From Diadophis punctatus similis (Eukaryota > Chordata > Lepidosauria > Squamata > Dipsadidae), in assembly GCA_023053685.1 (NCBI GenBank), contig JALIGW010000026.1:5382442-5446441 (forward strand): DNA of 64,000 nt. Direction: 5' to 3'. Shown one piece after another: positions 11,205-20,512 of the stretch. Each line of letters starts with the position of its first letter. The stretch's first letter is position 1. Made by a program: the position numbers and the translations under genes. The notes below the pieces were generated by a model. It saw nothing but the letters and a program-made list of their open reading frames with translations. It searched no databases and was not told the DNA's origin.

Positions 11205-14200
11205 AATCTGGACGTCAGCTAGGGTGTGGAAAATTACCTCGCTACCTGAGTTAGTTGAGAACCTTATTTTTTTGCAGCTCGCCGCTTGCTTTGAAGACCA
11301 TACTCATCCAACCATTGTTTCCTCATGAATAACTGTTGACTAACACTCATTTCTGTCTCTTGTCTCAATTCACCCACCCCTTCCTCGGTCTTCGTCTGTC
11401 TCATTCTCTGCCCTTCCCTCCCTCCCTCCCTCTCCTTGGTCATCTCGTCTGTCACGTGCCTCCTGGGATGTTTGACTGTTGCTGGTTTGGGACCCATGCC
11501 ATTTTTCTCTTGCAGAGGAGCAAAACACGTTCACCGGGGCGATATCTATCAGTATGTAGCTCGTTTGAACTCCCCTGTCCTGTAAAAGCTAGTCAAGGAA
11601 GGATTTAAGTCAGGGGTGTCAAACTCAAGGCCCGGGAGCCGGAGCCGGCCCACAGGGTGCTTAGATTTGGCCCGTGGGCCAGCCCTGGAAACAGCGAAGG
11701 GACCGGCCTGTGGTGTCTTCGCAAGTGAAAAGGGAACTCGGGAGGGCTGTGTGCAGCCCTCCCGGGCTCCGTTTTGGGCCGCAACAGTCTCCTGCAACCC
11801 TCTGCCTGCAAAAATGGAACTTGGAGAAGGCCGCACATGGCCCTCCCAAGCTCCGTTTTTGCTGGCAGAGGGTTGCAGGAGGCTGTTGTGGCCCAAAACA
11901 AAGCTTCGATGAGTGACATCGAGCTGGCCACATCTACCCTGGCCATGCCCCCTCCCCTGGCCCCCAAGATCAAACACAACCCTGATGTGGCCCTCAATGA
12001 AATAGACTTTGATACCCCTGGCTTAAGTTGATCACCTTCTGTGTGGCTTAAAAACAAAAATTATTTATAGTTGTTTCTTTGACATACGTTAAGTGCTTAG
12101 TGAACAGTGTATTGTCTGCCTACCGTGGACCTCACCCCATTCCTAAGCGGTCTGTAAGGGGGCGTGCATAAGCGCACCAGTGTGCCAACCGTCCCTGTCC
12201 TGTTGTTTCCATTTCGTACTCATTTCTTATGCTTATACTTATACCTGTTTATACTTGTATGTTTATATGTTAAGTTTATACTAAATAAATAAATATAAAT
12301 AAATATATAAATATAAATAAAGAAATAAAGAAATAAAGAAATATAAATAAAGAAATAAATAATCTTTCAACTTGTAACATTTACGTATACATAGTAATTA
12401 TAATGTATTATATTATGTAGCAGTCTACATAATAATATTTCCCCGGTTTCTAATTTCTACCTCTATTTTCTAACCCTTAATAAAGCAAATCCCCTATTAA
12501 GAAGTATTCTGCATCTGTCCATCATCTCTTGCCCTTTTTAGCATTTCAACTCTTATTGACTTTTTTTGACAAATCTCCCATGCTCCTCCCTTGGGATCTT
12601 GTATCCCCTTACATCACTCATATTTAGTCTAAGTATTTCTTCTGCCTCTACATCTACCTCTCGCTGTCAAATTTCTGGAGCACCCATCAATAACTGTGTG
12701 GCTTTTTTTAAAGATAGTAGAAAACACTCAATCTGGAGGTGCTAGGTTTCTTGATACCCTGGGCTTCACTTTTCCCCAACAAGTGTTTAAACAGCTGTAT
12801 GTTTTAGTCCTGCCTGTCTCCCAATGATGGAAACAGCTCTCAAAGGCTGATAAGAATTGTACTTCTTATCAGCCTGAAAAGAATTGCCAGTCCCTATATT
12901 ATAAGAGCATCTCTACTGGGAAGATAATGTTACTTTTCATTGCTTTGATGTTGGAAAGGGAGATGCTAAAGACGGAAGAGAGTTTTTGTAGCTCAGGGTT
13001 GAACATTGGGATCCTTGGTGCTCCCTGAGTTTGATGGTTTTCTTGGAGACGTTTCATTACCCAACTAGGTAACATCATCAGTGCTAGAAGAGAGTTGGGT
13101 TTGGAAAAGGAGGAGGAGGAGGAGGACTGTGGGATCCTTGGTGCTCTCTGAGCTTGTTGGTTTTCTTGCAGACGTTTCATTACCCAGCTAGGCAATATCA
13201 TCAGTGCACCATCAAGCTCAGAGAGCACCACAGATGCTAAAGAGTTTTAATGGAAAGGTTTCGTAGGAATCAACTTAGAGCTAAATGTCTATGGAGATTC
13301 TCAGTCATCCAGGTCATGGTTGTCCCAAAAGTGCTTTTTCGAGAGGCAACTGGACTTTCTTGTGTTTTTTAAAAAATAGTTTTTATTAAACAGTTTTAAA
13401 AACAACATTAAATACAAACCACACATTCAAAAACAACATAACATAACATAACATAACATAACATAACATAACATAACATAACATAACATAACATAACATA
13501 ACATAACATAACATAACATAACATAACATAACATAACATAACATAACATAACATTAACATAACATAACACCATATACCATAAAAAATTCATTTTACAGCG
13601 TACCATATCGGTGTATATACTATGTTTTTATATCTCTTACTCTTTAACTTATATTTATTCGTATATTTCCTAAGTCCTACATATAATTTCTTTTTTTAAA
13701 AAATAATAATTTTTATTTGAAATATAAACATTAAAAAAGACAGACATACATTAAACACGACATTATATGTACTTACATGTACATATATACATATAAACTT
13801 TTACAGTAAACGTCTTCACCTTATCCTTTTATTTATATATTTCTATACAAGTGTATCTATCTATATATATAACATATAATTTCTTATATCTAACATCTAT
13901 AATTTCTTAATACTGTATCTAACATCTCTATCTATATATAGTGTCTAACTATATCCACCTATCACTTTGTTTTCATGCATCTATATACATAAATACAAAT
14001 AGCCATACCTGTTTTGATTTATTTATTGTCATACCATTATCTATTAATTTTAATTTTATGTTCCAGCCAATTATACCATTTGTTCCATATTTTATAAATA
14101 TTTTATAAAATCCCGTTTCCTCTCTGTCGTGTATTTCCCTAGTTAATTTATTAATTTCAGCACATTCTAATATATTTTTAATTACCGTTGTGCTTGAAGG

Positions 14201-17200
14201 GGTTATTTCTGATTTCCAATGTTGGGTGTAAATCATTCTAGCTGCTGTCGTTATATGCAGTATAAGATATTGATTATTTTTATTTATCTTTCCTTTTAGG
14301 ATCCCTAACAAAAAAAAAATTCCGGTTTTAGTTCTACTTTTTGTTCTATAATATTCTTGGTTTTCTTTGAAGATGTTTCGCTTCTCATCCAAGAAGCTTC
14401 TTCAGTTCACCTTCAGTTCACTTCAATTCAACTGAAGAAGCTTCTTGGATGAGAAGCGAAACATCTTCAAAGAAAAACAAAGTCCAGTTGCCTTTTGAAA
14501 AAATAAAAACAAACACCTTTGGGACAACTTAGGAGAAATTTCCTGACAGTGAGGACAATTAACCGGTGGAACGCCTTGCCTCCAGAAGTTGTGGGTGCTC
14601 CAACACTGGAGGTTTTTAAGAAGAGACTGGACATCCATTTATCTGAAATGGTATAGAGCCTCCTGCTTGAGCAGGGGGTTGGACTAGAAGACCTCCAAGG
14701 TCCCTTCCCACTCTGTTGTTATTATTATTATTAGGAAGCAATGGATGGAAACCAATCGAGGAGAGAAGCTACTTAGAACCAAAGAGAAATTTCCTGACAG
14801 AGAGAACAATCAATCATTTGAATGACTTGCCTCCAGAAGTTGTGGGTGCTCCAACACTGGAGGTTTTTAAGAAGAGACTGGACATCCATTTGTCTGAAAT
14901 GGTATAGAGCCTCCTGCTTGAGCAGAGGGTTGGACTAGAAGACCTCCAAGGTCCCTTACAACTCTGTTCTTCTGCTAGAACAAATACCCACGGTCCAGAT
15001 GTGTGAAGGAAGAGATGCTATCTTTTGATGGTGTACATCCGGTCAACTTCTCTGCTTCCTCTTTCTCTTCTTTCCTCTGTTCCTCCTTTCTTGCCACAGC
15101 CCATTCCGGACACCAGCCCCATGAAGCGCTCAGTCTCCACGCTCAACCCACAGCGCCCCCGTGCCACACATCTGTATGAACATCCCCGGCCAGCTGAACA
15201 CACTCATCACCACCATCACCATCGTTGCCACCGGCGGAGAGAGAAGAAGCAGAAGTCGGTTGACAAGCCACCCAATCATTTGATTGACGGTGAAGCTCCT
15301 GGTAAGGGTGACTGTGATGACCCGGGGCACGGCACAGAGGTAACACAGGCAGCTGGCAGTTCAAACCGCCCCTTTATGGCGCCAAATGTTCCCCAAACGC
15401 TCCCACGTTTCTGGCAAGTGCCAGAGCAAAGTGATCACACATACACACACCTCTGGCTGCAAATAGTCAGCCCAATGCTGTGAGCACCACAGCGGCAAAG
15501 CAAGAAATCCAGAAAGAATGCAAGGAATCCAGGAAATTGTTCGTTCACAACAAATGCCCTCCCCACTGTGTCTCCTTAAGTCTCAGTCCCCAGGTGTGCC
15601 TTGTGAAGAGGGGTGGGGCGCTCTCCTTCTGAGTAGTCAGGTTAGTCTGCGCTATTCTCGCCTTTTCTCCACTCTCCATGCTTGAGGATGAGGAGGGGGC
15701 CTCCTGCACCCCTCTGCCAGCAAAAACAGAACTCAGGGAAGATGTGTGCAGTCCTCCCGGGCTCCGTTTTCGTCCACGATGGCCTCCTGCAACCCTCTGC
15801 CGGTGAAATCGGAGCTCAGGGAGGCTGCGTGCGGCCCACTCGGGCTCCATTTTCAGCTACAACAGCCTCCTGCAACCCTCTGCCAGCAGAAATGGAGCTC
15901 GGGGAGGATGCGCGCGGCCCTCCTGAGTGCTGTTTTCTCTGGCACTGTGGGCCAGTCCTTCGCTGTTTTCAGGGCGTGCCTGTGGGCCAGATCTAAGCAC
16001 CCCTTGGGCCAGATCCGGCCCGCGGGCCTTGAGTTTGACACTCCTGTACCAAAAGACCTCCAGGATCCTTTCCATCTCTGTTAGTCTGCATTCTGCATCT
16101 CGGTTTGTAGGTCTTCATGCTTCTGGATGCTTAGGAGGTGAACCTTGTTTGATGATGACTTGCTTAGGATGATTTGAATCCTGTGTCTTCTTGTTGTCTC
16201 CCCAGCAGGAGAAGCCACCTCCAAGTCCAAAAGGCAGGAGCGGGGCCGGTCCCAGGAACGGAGAGTCCATTCTTCCTCTTCCTCTGAAAAGCAACGCTTT
16301 TACTCCTGCGACCGCTATGGGAGTCGGGATCGTTCTCAGCCCAAGTCCTCTGAATGCAGTAGGCCTCCGTCTCCCGGCGGAGGGCAGGACCACGAGACAC
16401 AGAAACAGGTGAGAATGGGAGATGGAGGGCGGAGACAGAGAGAGAAGGGGTGAGAAAGTGGGTTCCCGAGGACCTCTGATCAACGTGGGCAGCTTTTTGG
16501 ACTCCAGCTCTCTCCTCCCCGGAGAGTGAAGGCCACCATGGTAGCCTTTCCAAGTAGATCAGAGAGGAATCGTGACCAGATGCGCTAATTTTAACTTACT
16601 GTAAGGCTACGTGAATAGAATCTTGCAATGTCTGAAAGGACTTGATGTTGATCTGGAAGCATGCAGTGGATCTGCTGACTTTTCAAGGTGGATCAACTTG
16701 GCTCTGCTAGATTGTCTTGCTCCCCCAGTATTGTCTTACTGGTTGTCTTCATTTGGAATCCTTTCTCCTCCCGGTTGGTTTCCTGTATTCCTCCCTCTGT
16801 TCAAATGGTTCTGGAGCAGTCCCCCTGTCCTTGACGGTGCATGTCTAAACTCTCTCTTTTCCTTTTTGTTTTGTTTTTGTTTTTGTTTTTTATCCTACGA
16901 TACATTCCTCTGTTCATATCATTCCTTCTTCTGTCCATTGCGTTTTGCCACTCTACTCCAACATGTGACTCTGTGTTTGTCTGGTATTCTTATTATTGCT
17001 CGCTGTCCTTCTTCTCCTTCTCCTTCTCCTTCTCCTTCTCCTTCTCCTCCTTCTCCATATCTTCCTTCTCTTCCTTCTCCTTCTCCATATCTTCCTTCTT
17101 CGCCTTTGCCTTCTCTTCCTTCTCCTTCTCCTTCTCCTTCTTCTCCTCCTTCTCCATGTCTTCCTTCTCTTTCTCCTCCTTCTCTTCCTTCTCTTTCTCC

Positions 17201-18315
17201 TCCTTCTCCTTCTCTTCCTTCTCCTCCATCTCCTCCTTCTCCATGTCTTCCTTCTCCTTCTCCTCCTTCTCCATATCTTTCTTCTCCTTCTCCATATCTT
17301 CCTTCTCCTTCTCCTTCTCCTCCTCCTTCTCCTCCTTCTCTATATCTTCCTTCTCCTTTTCTTTCTCCTTCTCCTTCTCCATGTCTTCCTTCTCCTTCTC
17401 CTCCTTCTCCATATCTTCCTTCTCCTCCTTCTCTTCCTTCTCTTTCTCCTCCTTCTCCTTCTCTTCCTTCTCCTCCATCTCCTCCTTCTCCATATCTTTC
17501 TTCTCCTTCTCTTTCTTCTCCTCCTTCTCTATATCTTTCATCTCCTTCTCCATATTTTCCTTCTCTATATCTTCCTTCTCCTTTTCTTTCTCCTTCTCCT
17601 TCTCCTCCTCCTCCTCCTCCTCCATGTCTTCCTTCTCCTTCTCCCCCTCCTCCATATCTTTCTGCTCCTTCTCTTCCTTCTCCTCCTTCTCCATATCTTC
17701 CTTCTCCTTCTCCATATCTTCCTCCTCCTCCTGGTTTTTGTTTTGTTCATTTACTTTCTTCCAATCTTCATGTAGGGCAGTGGTTCAGTTAACGGGAGCC
17801 CCCTGCTGTTGACCTCTGGTGCTAGCACCCCATGCCGTGGTCGGAGGCAGTTGCCGCAAACTCCGCTGACTCCACGCCCCAGCATTACCTACAAGACTGC
17901 CAACTCCTCGCCTGTGCATTTCTCCGGGTTCCAGACCGGCCTGCCAACCTTCTCCCCGGGACGCCTGAGCCGGGGTCTCTCTGAGCACAATGCTTTGCTG
18001 CATGGCGACTCCCAGGGGCCCTCACCAACCCTGATGGCACGCATCGGTTCGGACCCTTACCTGGGACACCGAGAAGAGAGTGACAGTCCATACCATACGA
18101 TGCCTGAGGACACGCTCACCTTTGAGGAGGCTTTGGCCACCAATTCAGGGAGATCCTCCCGGACCTCTTACGTCTCCTCTCTAACGTCCCAGTCCCATCA
18201 AATCCGCCGAGTTCCCAATGGGTACCATTATGTCTTGGGACTAAGTGCCGGCCCTGGCACCAGCACTAGGGCACGTAGCTATTACCACGAGCGAGACGAA
18301 GACGATTGGTGCTAG
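4105..18315 (+). CDS. CACNA1B: CACNA1B 3' portion: last nine coding exons of Cav2.2 (N-type calcium channel alpha-1B)
   Basis: Joining 4105-4213, 4327-4431, 5737-5849, 7128-7246, 8072-8201, 9865-9975, 15100-15301, 16206-16408 and 17776-18315 gives one uninterrupted frame of 543 residues plus stop. Cav2.2 is the pore-forming subunit of presynaptic N-type calcium channels, which trigger transmitter release. The part here is entirely cytoplasmic C-terminal tail: the IQ segment ([20 protein letters not shown]), then a divergent distal tail with [57 protein letters not shown] and a terminal EDDWC. From memory of the family, the distal motifs match CACNA1B rather than CACNA1A or CACNA1E. The membrane domains lie upstream of the window. 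All junctions are GT-AG except one GC donor at 8202. Confidence 0.95.
4327..4431 (+). CDS. CACNA1B: CACNA1B exon (pre-IQ)
   Basis: The acceptor is CTAAACAG and the donor GTAAGT; the exon enters and leaves in phase 1. The peptide includes [15 protein letters not shown] and [11 protein letters not shown], conserved in Cav2 C-termini. The preceding intron is only 113 bp. Confidence 0.94.
4600..5050 (-). mobile_element. L2/CR1-superfamily LINE 3' fragment
   Basis: The minus strand encodes a degenerate reverse-transcriptase C-terminal tail with [29 protein letters not shown] and [13 protein letters not shown], followed by the family 3' UTR (TAAGCGCACAATCGTGCC on the coding sense). Related copies lie at 12085, 37672, 44265 and 61625. 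It sits in a CACNA1B intron and is dead. Confidence 0.8.
5079..5190 (+). mobile_element. Partial tRNA-derived SINE
   Basis: AGCCAAGGTAGCTTAGTGG resembles an A box and GGAGTTCTAGTCCCACC a B box, about 50 bp apart, as in tRNA-derived SINE heads. The tail is not clearly defined. The family differs from the commoner SINE at 10934. Confidence 0.45.
5737..5849 (+). CDS. CACNA1B: CACNA1B exon encoding the IQ domain
   Basis: The acceptor is CCTGATTAG and the donor CAG|GTAAAT; it enters in phase 1 and ends in phase 0. It encodes the IQ-type calmodulin-binding helix containing [20 protein letters not shown], the site through which calmodulin drives calcium-dependent inactivation of Cav2 channels (family knowledge). 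The donor runs straight into a 650-bp ATCC microsatellite. Confidence 0.96.
5855..6502. repeat. (ATCC)n microsatellite
   Basis: About 650 bp of ATCC units broken periodically by CTCTCTGTC or CTCTCTATC, starting 6 bp after the splice donor at 5850. The His-Pro-Ser open frame through it is an artefact. Confidence 0.95.
6575..7105 (+). mobile_element. CR1-like LINE 3' end, degraded
   Basis: Broken frames resemble the C-terminal end of a CR1/L3-type reverse transcriptase: [20 protein letters not shown], then [21 protein letters not shown] sequence, then the 3' UTR phrase GGTTGGACTAGAAGACCTCC. The same 3' end recurs more than a dozen times in the window. Confidence 0.85.
7128..7246 (+). CDS. CACNA1B: CACNA1B exon (post-IQ)
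   Basis: The acceptor is CTCTTCTAG and the donor GTGAGT; it enters in phase 0 and ends in phase 2. The peptide contains [18 protein letters not shown] and [14 protein letters not shown], matching the Cav2.2 stretch downstream of the IQ domain. Confidence 0.95.
7275..7390 (+). repeat. Fragment of the GACTTACGACC-type DNA transposon
   Basis: CAGATGACCAGGGGGATG and GCAACGGTCGTAAGT match the right-hand part of the repeat also seen at 21008, 22565 and 24565. It is only a partial relic. Confidence 0.5.
7395..7946. repeat. (AGAAT)n pentanucleotide array
   Basis: About 550 bp of AGAAT/TAGAA units with AATTATAGAATAG variants and a few ATGGA units. Such arrays are common in snake genomes (established knowledge), which supports the taxonomic call. 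A short related TTCTA run is at 52455-52476. Confidence 0.95.
8072..8201 (+). CDS. CACNA1B: CACNA1B exon with GC splice donor
   Basis: The acceptor is TTTGCAACAG; it enters in phase 2. The frame reads [16 protein letters not shown], then [13 protein letters not shown], matching Cav2.2. The only donor that keeps phase 0 into the next exon ([10 protein letters not shown]) is CAG|GCAAGC at 8202, a GC-AG intron. No in-phase GT donor is available nearby. Confidence 0.92.
8255..9115. repeat. Compound tandem array: about 130-155-bp monomers with embedded (GGA)n
   Basis: Six or so monomers each contain GTTTTCTTGCAGACATTTC, AGTACCAAACTAGG and TAACATCATCAGTGCTAGAA, followed by a GAGGAGGAG tract of variable length. 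Single or double copies of the same unit lie at 10005, 12990, 29130, 51595 and 55195, so the array expanded from a dispersed repeat. The poly-Glu/Arg frames are artefacts. Confidence 0.88.
9432..9757. mobile_element. Solo LTR, family A, copy 1
   Basis: It begins TGTTGAGGG and ends GGGACA, flanked by an exact 5-bp duplication GGTGT (9427-9431, 9758-9762). Shared internal blocks with copies at 44553 and 61244 include AAATATTTATTT, GTACAAAA and ACATATCAC-like motifs. There is no internal retroviral or retrotransposon region, so it is a recombined solo LTR. It ends about 105 bp before a CACNA1B exon. Confidence 0.85.
9865..9975 (+). CDS. CACNA1B: CACNA1B exon (distal C-tail)
   Basis: The acceptor is TATTTTACAG and the donor CAG|GTAAGC; phase 0 on both sides, 37 codons. 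It encodes [20 protein letters not shown], a stretch diagnostic of Cav2.2. Confidence 0.96.
10005..10085 (+). repeat. Single copy of the dispersed monomer (CATCAGTG unit)
   Basis: It contains GGATCCTTGGTGCTC, GATTTTCTTGCAGGCGTTTC and TAACTTCATCAGTG, the same unit that is tandemly repeated at 8255-9115. It starts 30 bp after the splice donor at 9976. Confidence 0.7.
10322..10684. mobile_element. Family 2 hAT-like element with nested repeat
   Basis: The left end has GGGGTGGGTTCCTCCCGG and CGGTTCGGACCGGATCGCC; the right end is GGAACCCACCCCTG. Its middle is interrupted (10503-10630) by an A/T-rich repeat containing CCTCAGGACTCAGGGCGGCG. No clear target duplication was identified. Confidence 0.65.
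10934..11205 (+). mobile_element. tRNA-derived SINE with (AAAT)n tail
   Basis: The A box region is GATGGCGCAGCGGTTAGAGG and the B box region GGTTCAAATCTC, followed by a conserved body (AAGGTTGACTCAGCCTTCC, GGACCCAGATTGTTGGGGG, CGGTATATAAATC) and an AAAT-repeat tail. Other copies: 23190, 29318(-), 31027(-), 45667, 47995, 53914, 55268. Confidence 0.88.
11611..12020 (-). mobile_element. Family 1 hAT-like element, inverted orientation
   Basis: The ends are CAGGGGTGTCAAACTC and GACTTTGATACCCCTG. The flanks ATTTAAGT and GCTTAAGT agree at 6 of 8 positions, consistent with an aged 8-bp target duplication. The interior is in the opposite orientation to the copy at 2336. Confidence 0.8.
12085..12362 (+). 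mobile_element. L2/CR1-superfamily LINE 3' end with A/T-rich tail
   Basis: Contains TCCTAAGCGGTCTG, GGGGGCGTGCATAAGCGCACC and the family 3' UTR, followed by an AAATAAATA tail to about 12362. It is a 5'-truncated copy of the LINE at 61625. Confidence 0.8.
12365..12985. other. Intronic stretch without recognisable genes
   Basis: AT-rich sequence in the large CACNA1B intron between 9975 and 15100. No exon, RNA gene or clear repeat family was identified. Confidence 0.4.
12990..13215 (+). repeat. Two tandem copies of the dispersed CATCAGTG monomer
   Basis: GGATCCTTGGTGCTC, GTTTTCTTGGAGACGTTTC and AACATCATCAGTGCTAG occur twice with a short GGA run between, as in the array at 8255-9115. Confidence 0.75.
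13441..13560. repeat. (ACATA)n microsatellite
   Basis: About 24 nearly perfect ACATA/ATAAC pentamers, in front of an inverted L1 3' region. Confidence 0.9.
13680..14345 (-). mobile_element. L1-type LINE ORF2 C-terminal fragment and 3' UTR
   Basis: The minus strand 13973-14392 encodes an L1 ORF2 tail-like peptide with [19 protein letters not shown] and [14 protein letters not shown]. 13680-13970 on the same strand is the AT-rich 3' region. Similar copies are at 46140-46745 and 53290-53751. No full-length L1 is present. Confidence 0.8.
14345..14480. repeat. Foldback repeat (CTTCTCATCCAAGAAGCTTC)
   Basis: TTCTTTGAAGATGTTTCGC with CATCCAAGAAGCTTC is followed by its reverse complement, forming a hairpin around a TTCAGTTCA spacer. 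The same foldback with longer, cleaner arms is at 20513-20648. Confidence 0.8.
14520..14965 (+). mobile_element. Two tandem CR1-like LINE 3' ends
   Basis: Two copies of the AGAAGTTGTGGGTGCTCC...GGTTGGACTAGAAGACCTCC 3' segment lie head-to-tail (about 14520-14708 and 14735-14965), separated by a TTATTA run. Both are 5'-truncated. Confidence 0.85.
15100..15301 (+). CDS. CACNA1B: CACNA1B exon with histidine run
   Basis: The acceptor is TTGCCACAG and the donor G|GTAAGG; it enters in phase 0 and leaves in phase 1. It encodes [18 protein letters not shown] and a [15 protein letters not shown] basic cluster. The DTSPMKRS motif and the His/Arg cluster are shared by Cav2.1 and Cav2.2 tails; the surrounding exons favour Cav2.2. 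Confidence 0.93.
15690..16046 (+). mobile_element. Family 1 hAT-like element, left end eroded
   Basis: It has the GCCTCCTGCAACCCTCTGCC modules in tandem and ends GAGTTTGACACTCCTG. The left terminal repeat is missing or unrecognisable. It sits in the intron between the last two internal CACNA1B exons. Confidence 0.75.
16206..16408 (+). CDS. CACNA1B: CACNA1B penultimate coding exon with tandem NAGNAG acceptor
   Basis: It encodes [20 protein letters not shown] followed by [10 protein letters not shown], a Cav2.2 tail signature, and ends CAG|GTGAGA in phase 0. The acceptor reads CCCCAGCAG|GAG: use of the first AG adds one Ala codon, and both choices keep the frame. Confidence 0.94.
17005..17732. 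repeat. (CTTCTC)n polypyrimidine tract upstream of last CACNA1B exon
   Basis: About 730 bp of CTTCTC/CTCCTT units with CATATCTTC breaks, almost pure pyrimidine on the + strand, ending about 43 bp before the splice acceptor at 17775. Long Ser/Phe, Leu and Lys/Glu frames through it are artefacts of the repeat. Confidence 0.95.
17776..18315 (+). CDS. CACNA1B: CACNA1B terminal coding exon
   Basis: The acceptor is TTCATGTAG; 179 codons and a TAG stop. It encodes [83 protein letters not shown] and ends EDDWC. The final D-X-W-C is the PDZ/Mint-binding type C-terminus of long Cav2.1/Cav2.2 isoforms (family knowledge); the rest of the exon is Cav2.2-like. Confidence 0.97.
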   Translation, partial: GSGSVNGSPLLLTSGASTPCRGRRQLPQTPLTPRPSITYKTANSSPVHFSGFQTGLPTFSPGRLSRGLSEHNALLHGDSQGPSPTLMARIGSDPYLGHREESDSPYHTMPEDTLTFEEALATNSGRSSRTSYVSSLTSQSHQIRRVPNGYHYVLGLSAGPGTSTRARSYYHERDEDDWC

Positions 18316-20512
18316 CAGGACAAGAAACCAAGTTGCACACTGGAGTTCGATGAGTTTTATCATCCAGACAACCGCCATGTGGATGTGCCGATGTCTTTGC
18401 ATCCAGCCCTGTGACATCAAGGCTGCCGAAGGGGAAAGAAGATACAAGCAGCTGCCTCCCCGTGGAAACAGCCCTGCCAAAATGGTCCTAGGTCCGTGGA
18501 CCACACCGTTGGAAACGACGCCTAGTCTCTCTCTCTCTGTCTCCCGTTTCCTCTTTTGCACTAGAGAGCTATGGGTCCGTCAGGAAAGGCACCTGGTTGG
18601 GAGGGTCTGAGTAGAGCAGGCGTCCTTCTGTTCTGCTCCCCGTTGCCATGTCATGGGAGATACCACCTTCCACCCCAAGTTACGAGGCTACAACAAAAAG
18701 CCCAGGGAGAGAACCCTAGACTAAAGACTGGGATCTGCACAGGTGGGGGTGAGCAGGTGGGGAAGACAAAAGAAGCCCCCCCCCACCCTGATGTACAAAG
18801 AACCAACCTATGTTTTATTGTGTCCACATTTTAAGAAGGGAGTTTATCCAGCGGGATCTCAACCCTTGGCCAATGGTGACCCTTATCAACCGAGCCAGGC
18901 ATGAAAACTTCCAATGAATCCGAGCACCATACGGCTACGCCTAACTTCTTGGTCCATCCTTTGGTCTCCACATTTTTTGGGGGTGGGGGGAGGGAGGGAG
19001 TCCTTCCCACCAGCCGTTTTTGGAAAAGCCCTTCAAGAGAGGAGAGGTTTTCGGCAAGGACAACATCTCGGATCTTGTTCTTGCTGTTACTTTCTTCGGA
19101 CAAGAGTTGGTGGGCCCCCATCTTGATTTCCATCTTGTTTACAAATCTGAGCTGAGGAGGAGGATGAAGACGACGAAGAAAGAGGAGGAGGAGGGTGGGG
19201 TGGGCAGAACAGTCGTGTTTTATATTGAGCTGTTGGATAAACTTTTCCCTTTTCATTGTGTCCACTTTCTGGGGGGGTGGGGTAAATTGTATAGCGAAAG
19301 AAAGCAAGACAAGAACACAGCCGAAATATGGAGAGTCCTTTCCAGTGGAGATCTACTGGCCATTCCAATGTTTTCTTTTCCTTCCCGAAGGCGCCCCTTC
19401 TTTACTTCTAAGTGCCTAATCTTTGAGAACCTCTTGTGGCAACAATGCAGTTGTGTTTGTATTCCCCCTCCCCACCCACCCCCAAAAAAGAATAGAGTAA
19501 GAGGCAGGAGGGAGTGTCGAGGAAGGAAGCTTCTCTGATCTTCTGGCACGGCTTTTAGTGGGCTCCCAACGCCACTGAGAGCTTGATCTTTTCACTCTGC
19601 AAGGCTGGAGAACGAGTTTTAGAAAAATCAAATCAAATAAGTTCAAGTTTTGTTTTAGGACAATTGATCGGTCCTGGAAAGTGTAGAAAGCAGCTTCCTG
19701 CGTTAGGACGGGCGCTTTTGCAAAACCCAATAATAGCAAAGAGGGGAAGGAATGCTTCAGCTCTTCGGATTTATATCCGTGTCTTGGAGACTGGATCTCG
19801 GGAACGCCTGGGAGGTGGGTGCAAACCCTTCACCCCACGGCATTGGGTTGGCATTAATTCCGATTCTCAGGGATGGGATTCCGTTTTTATTTTTTTATTT
19901 TATTTCTCAACCCCCGTTTTGGGTCTCTGTATGCTTGTCTGTGTGTCTGTGTGGTTTTTATTTTTATTTTTTTTTTAACGTCCTGCACGCACGGGGTTTA
20001 GTGTGCCTGCGTGCACTTGTTCCGAATTCAGGAAGACAAGTTTTGCTAGGGAGCCAAACCCTTGCTTTGAAAGATGCTAGAACAGCTGCTTTGGGAGATC
20101 TTTGGAAGACATGACCCATTTTATGGACAGAAGATACGTTCAGCCCAAAACAGCCGAGGTTCTGGGCATGGAGAAGGTTAGGAAGAAAGAAGGACCAGAA
20201 CCAAAATAATTGTCAGAAGGGAACCGGTGGTGGTGGGAAAAACCAGAGCAAGCGTCTCTTTTGACATGACACTTTCCACGTAGCTTAAAATACTTTTGAA
20301 AATGTAACGTAATTTGCTATTAGAAGGAGAGGATCCTACAGGTATTTTCATCTTTGAAAGTACCCTTGCTTGTAAATCCAGGTTTCCATCTGAACGGGCG
20401 GTGGGAGAAAAGAGGGAAGGGAAGAATATTTGCAGAGCATTTAAAGGCATAATCCTTTATGGTTATTCCGAGTTATAGGGAACAAATTCCATCTGAAATT
20501 GGAAGAAAGATT

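Noticed and set aside
11549..12057. Open frames on both strands across 11.6-12.0 kb
   Set aside because: They lie wholly within a family 1 hAT-like element and are not conserved between its copies.
16611..17812. Open frames of 240-393 codons over the (CTTCTC)n tract
   Set aside because: Low-complexity Ser/Phe, Leu or Lys/Glu repeats dictated by the microsatellite; the real exon starts at 17776.
4105..18315. Assignment of the channel gene to CACNA1A
   Set aside because: The terminal DDWC suggested Cav2.1, but [31 protein letters not shown], the [11 protein letters not shown] stretch and [11 protein letters not shown] all fit CACNA1B, and no polyglutamine region is present.
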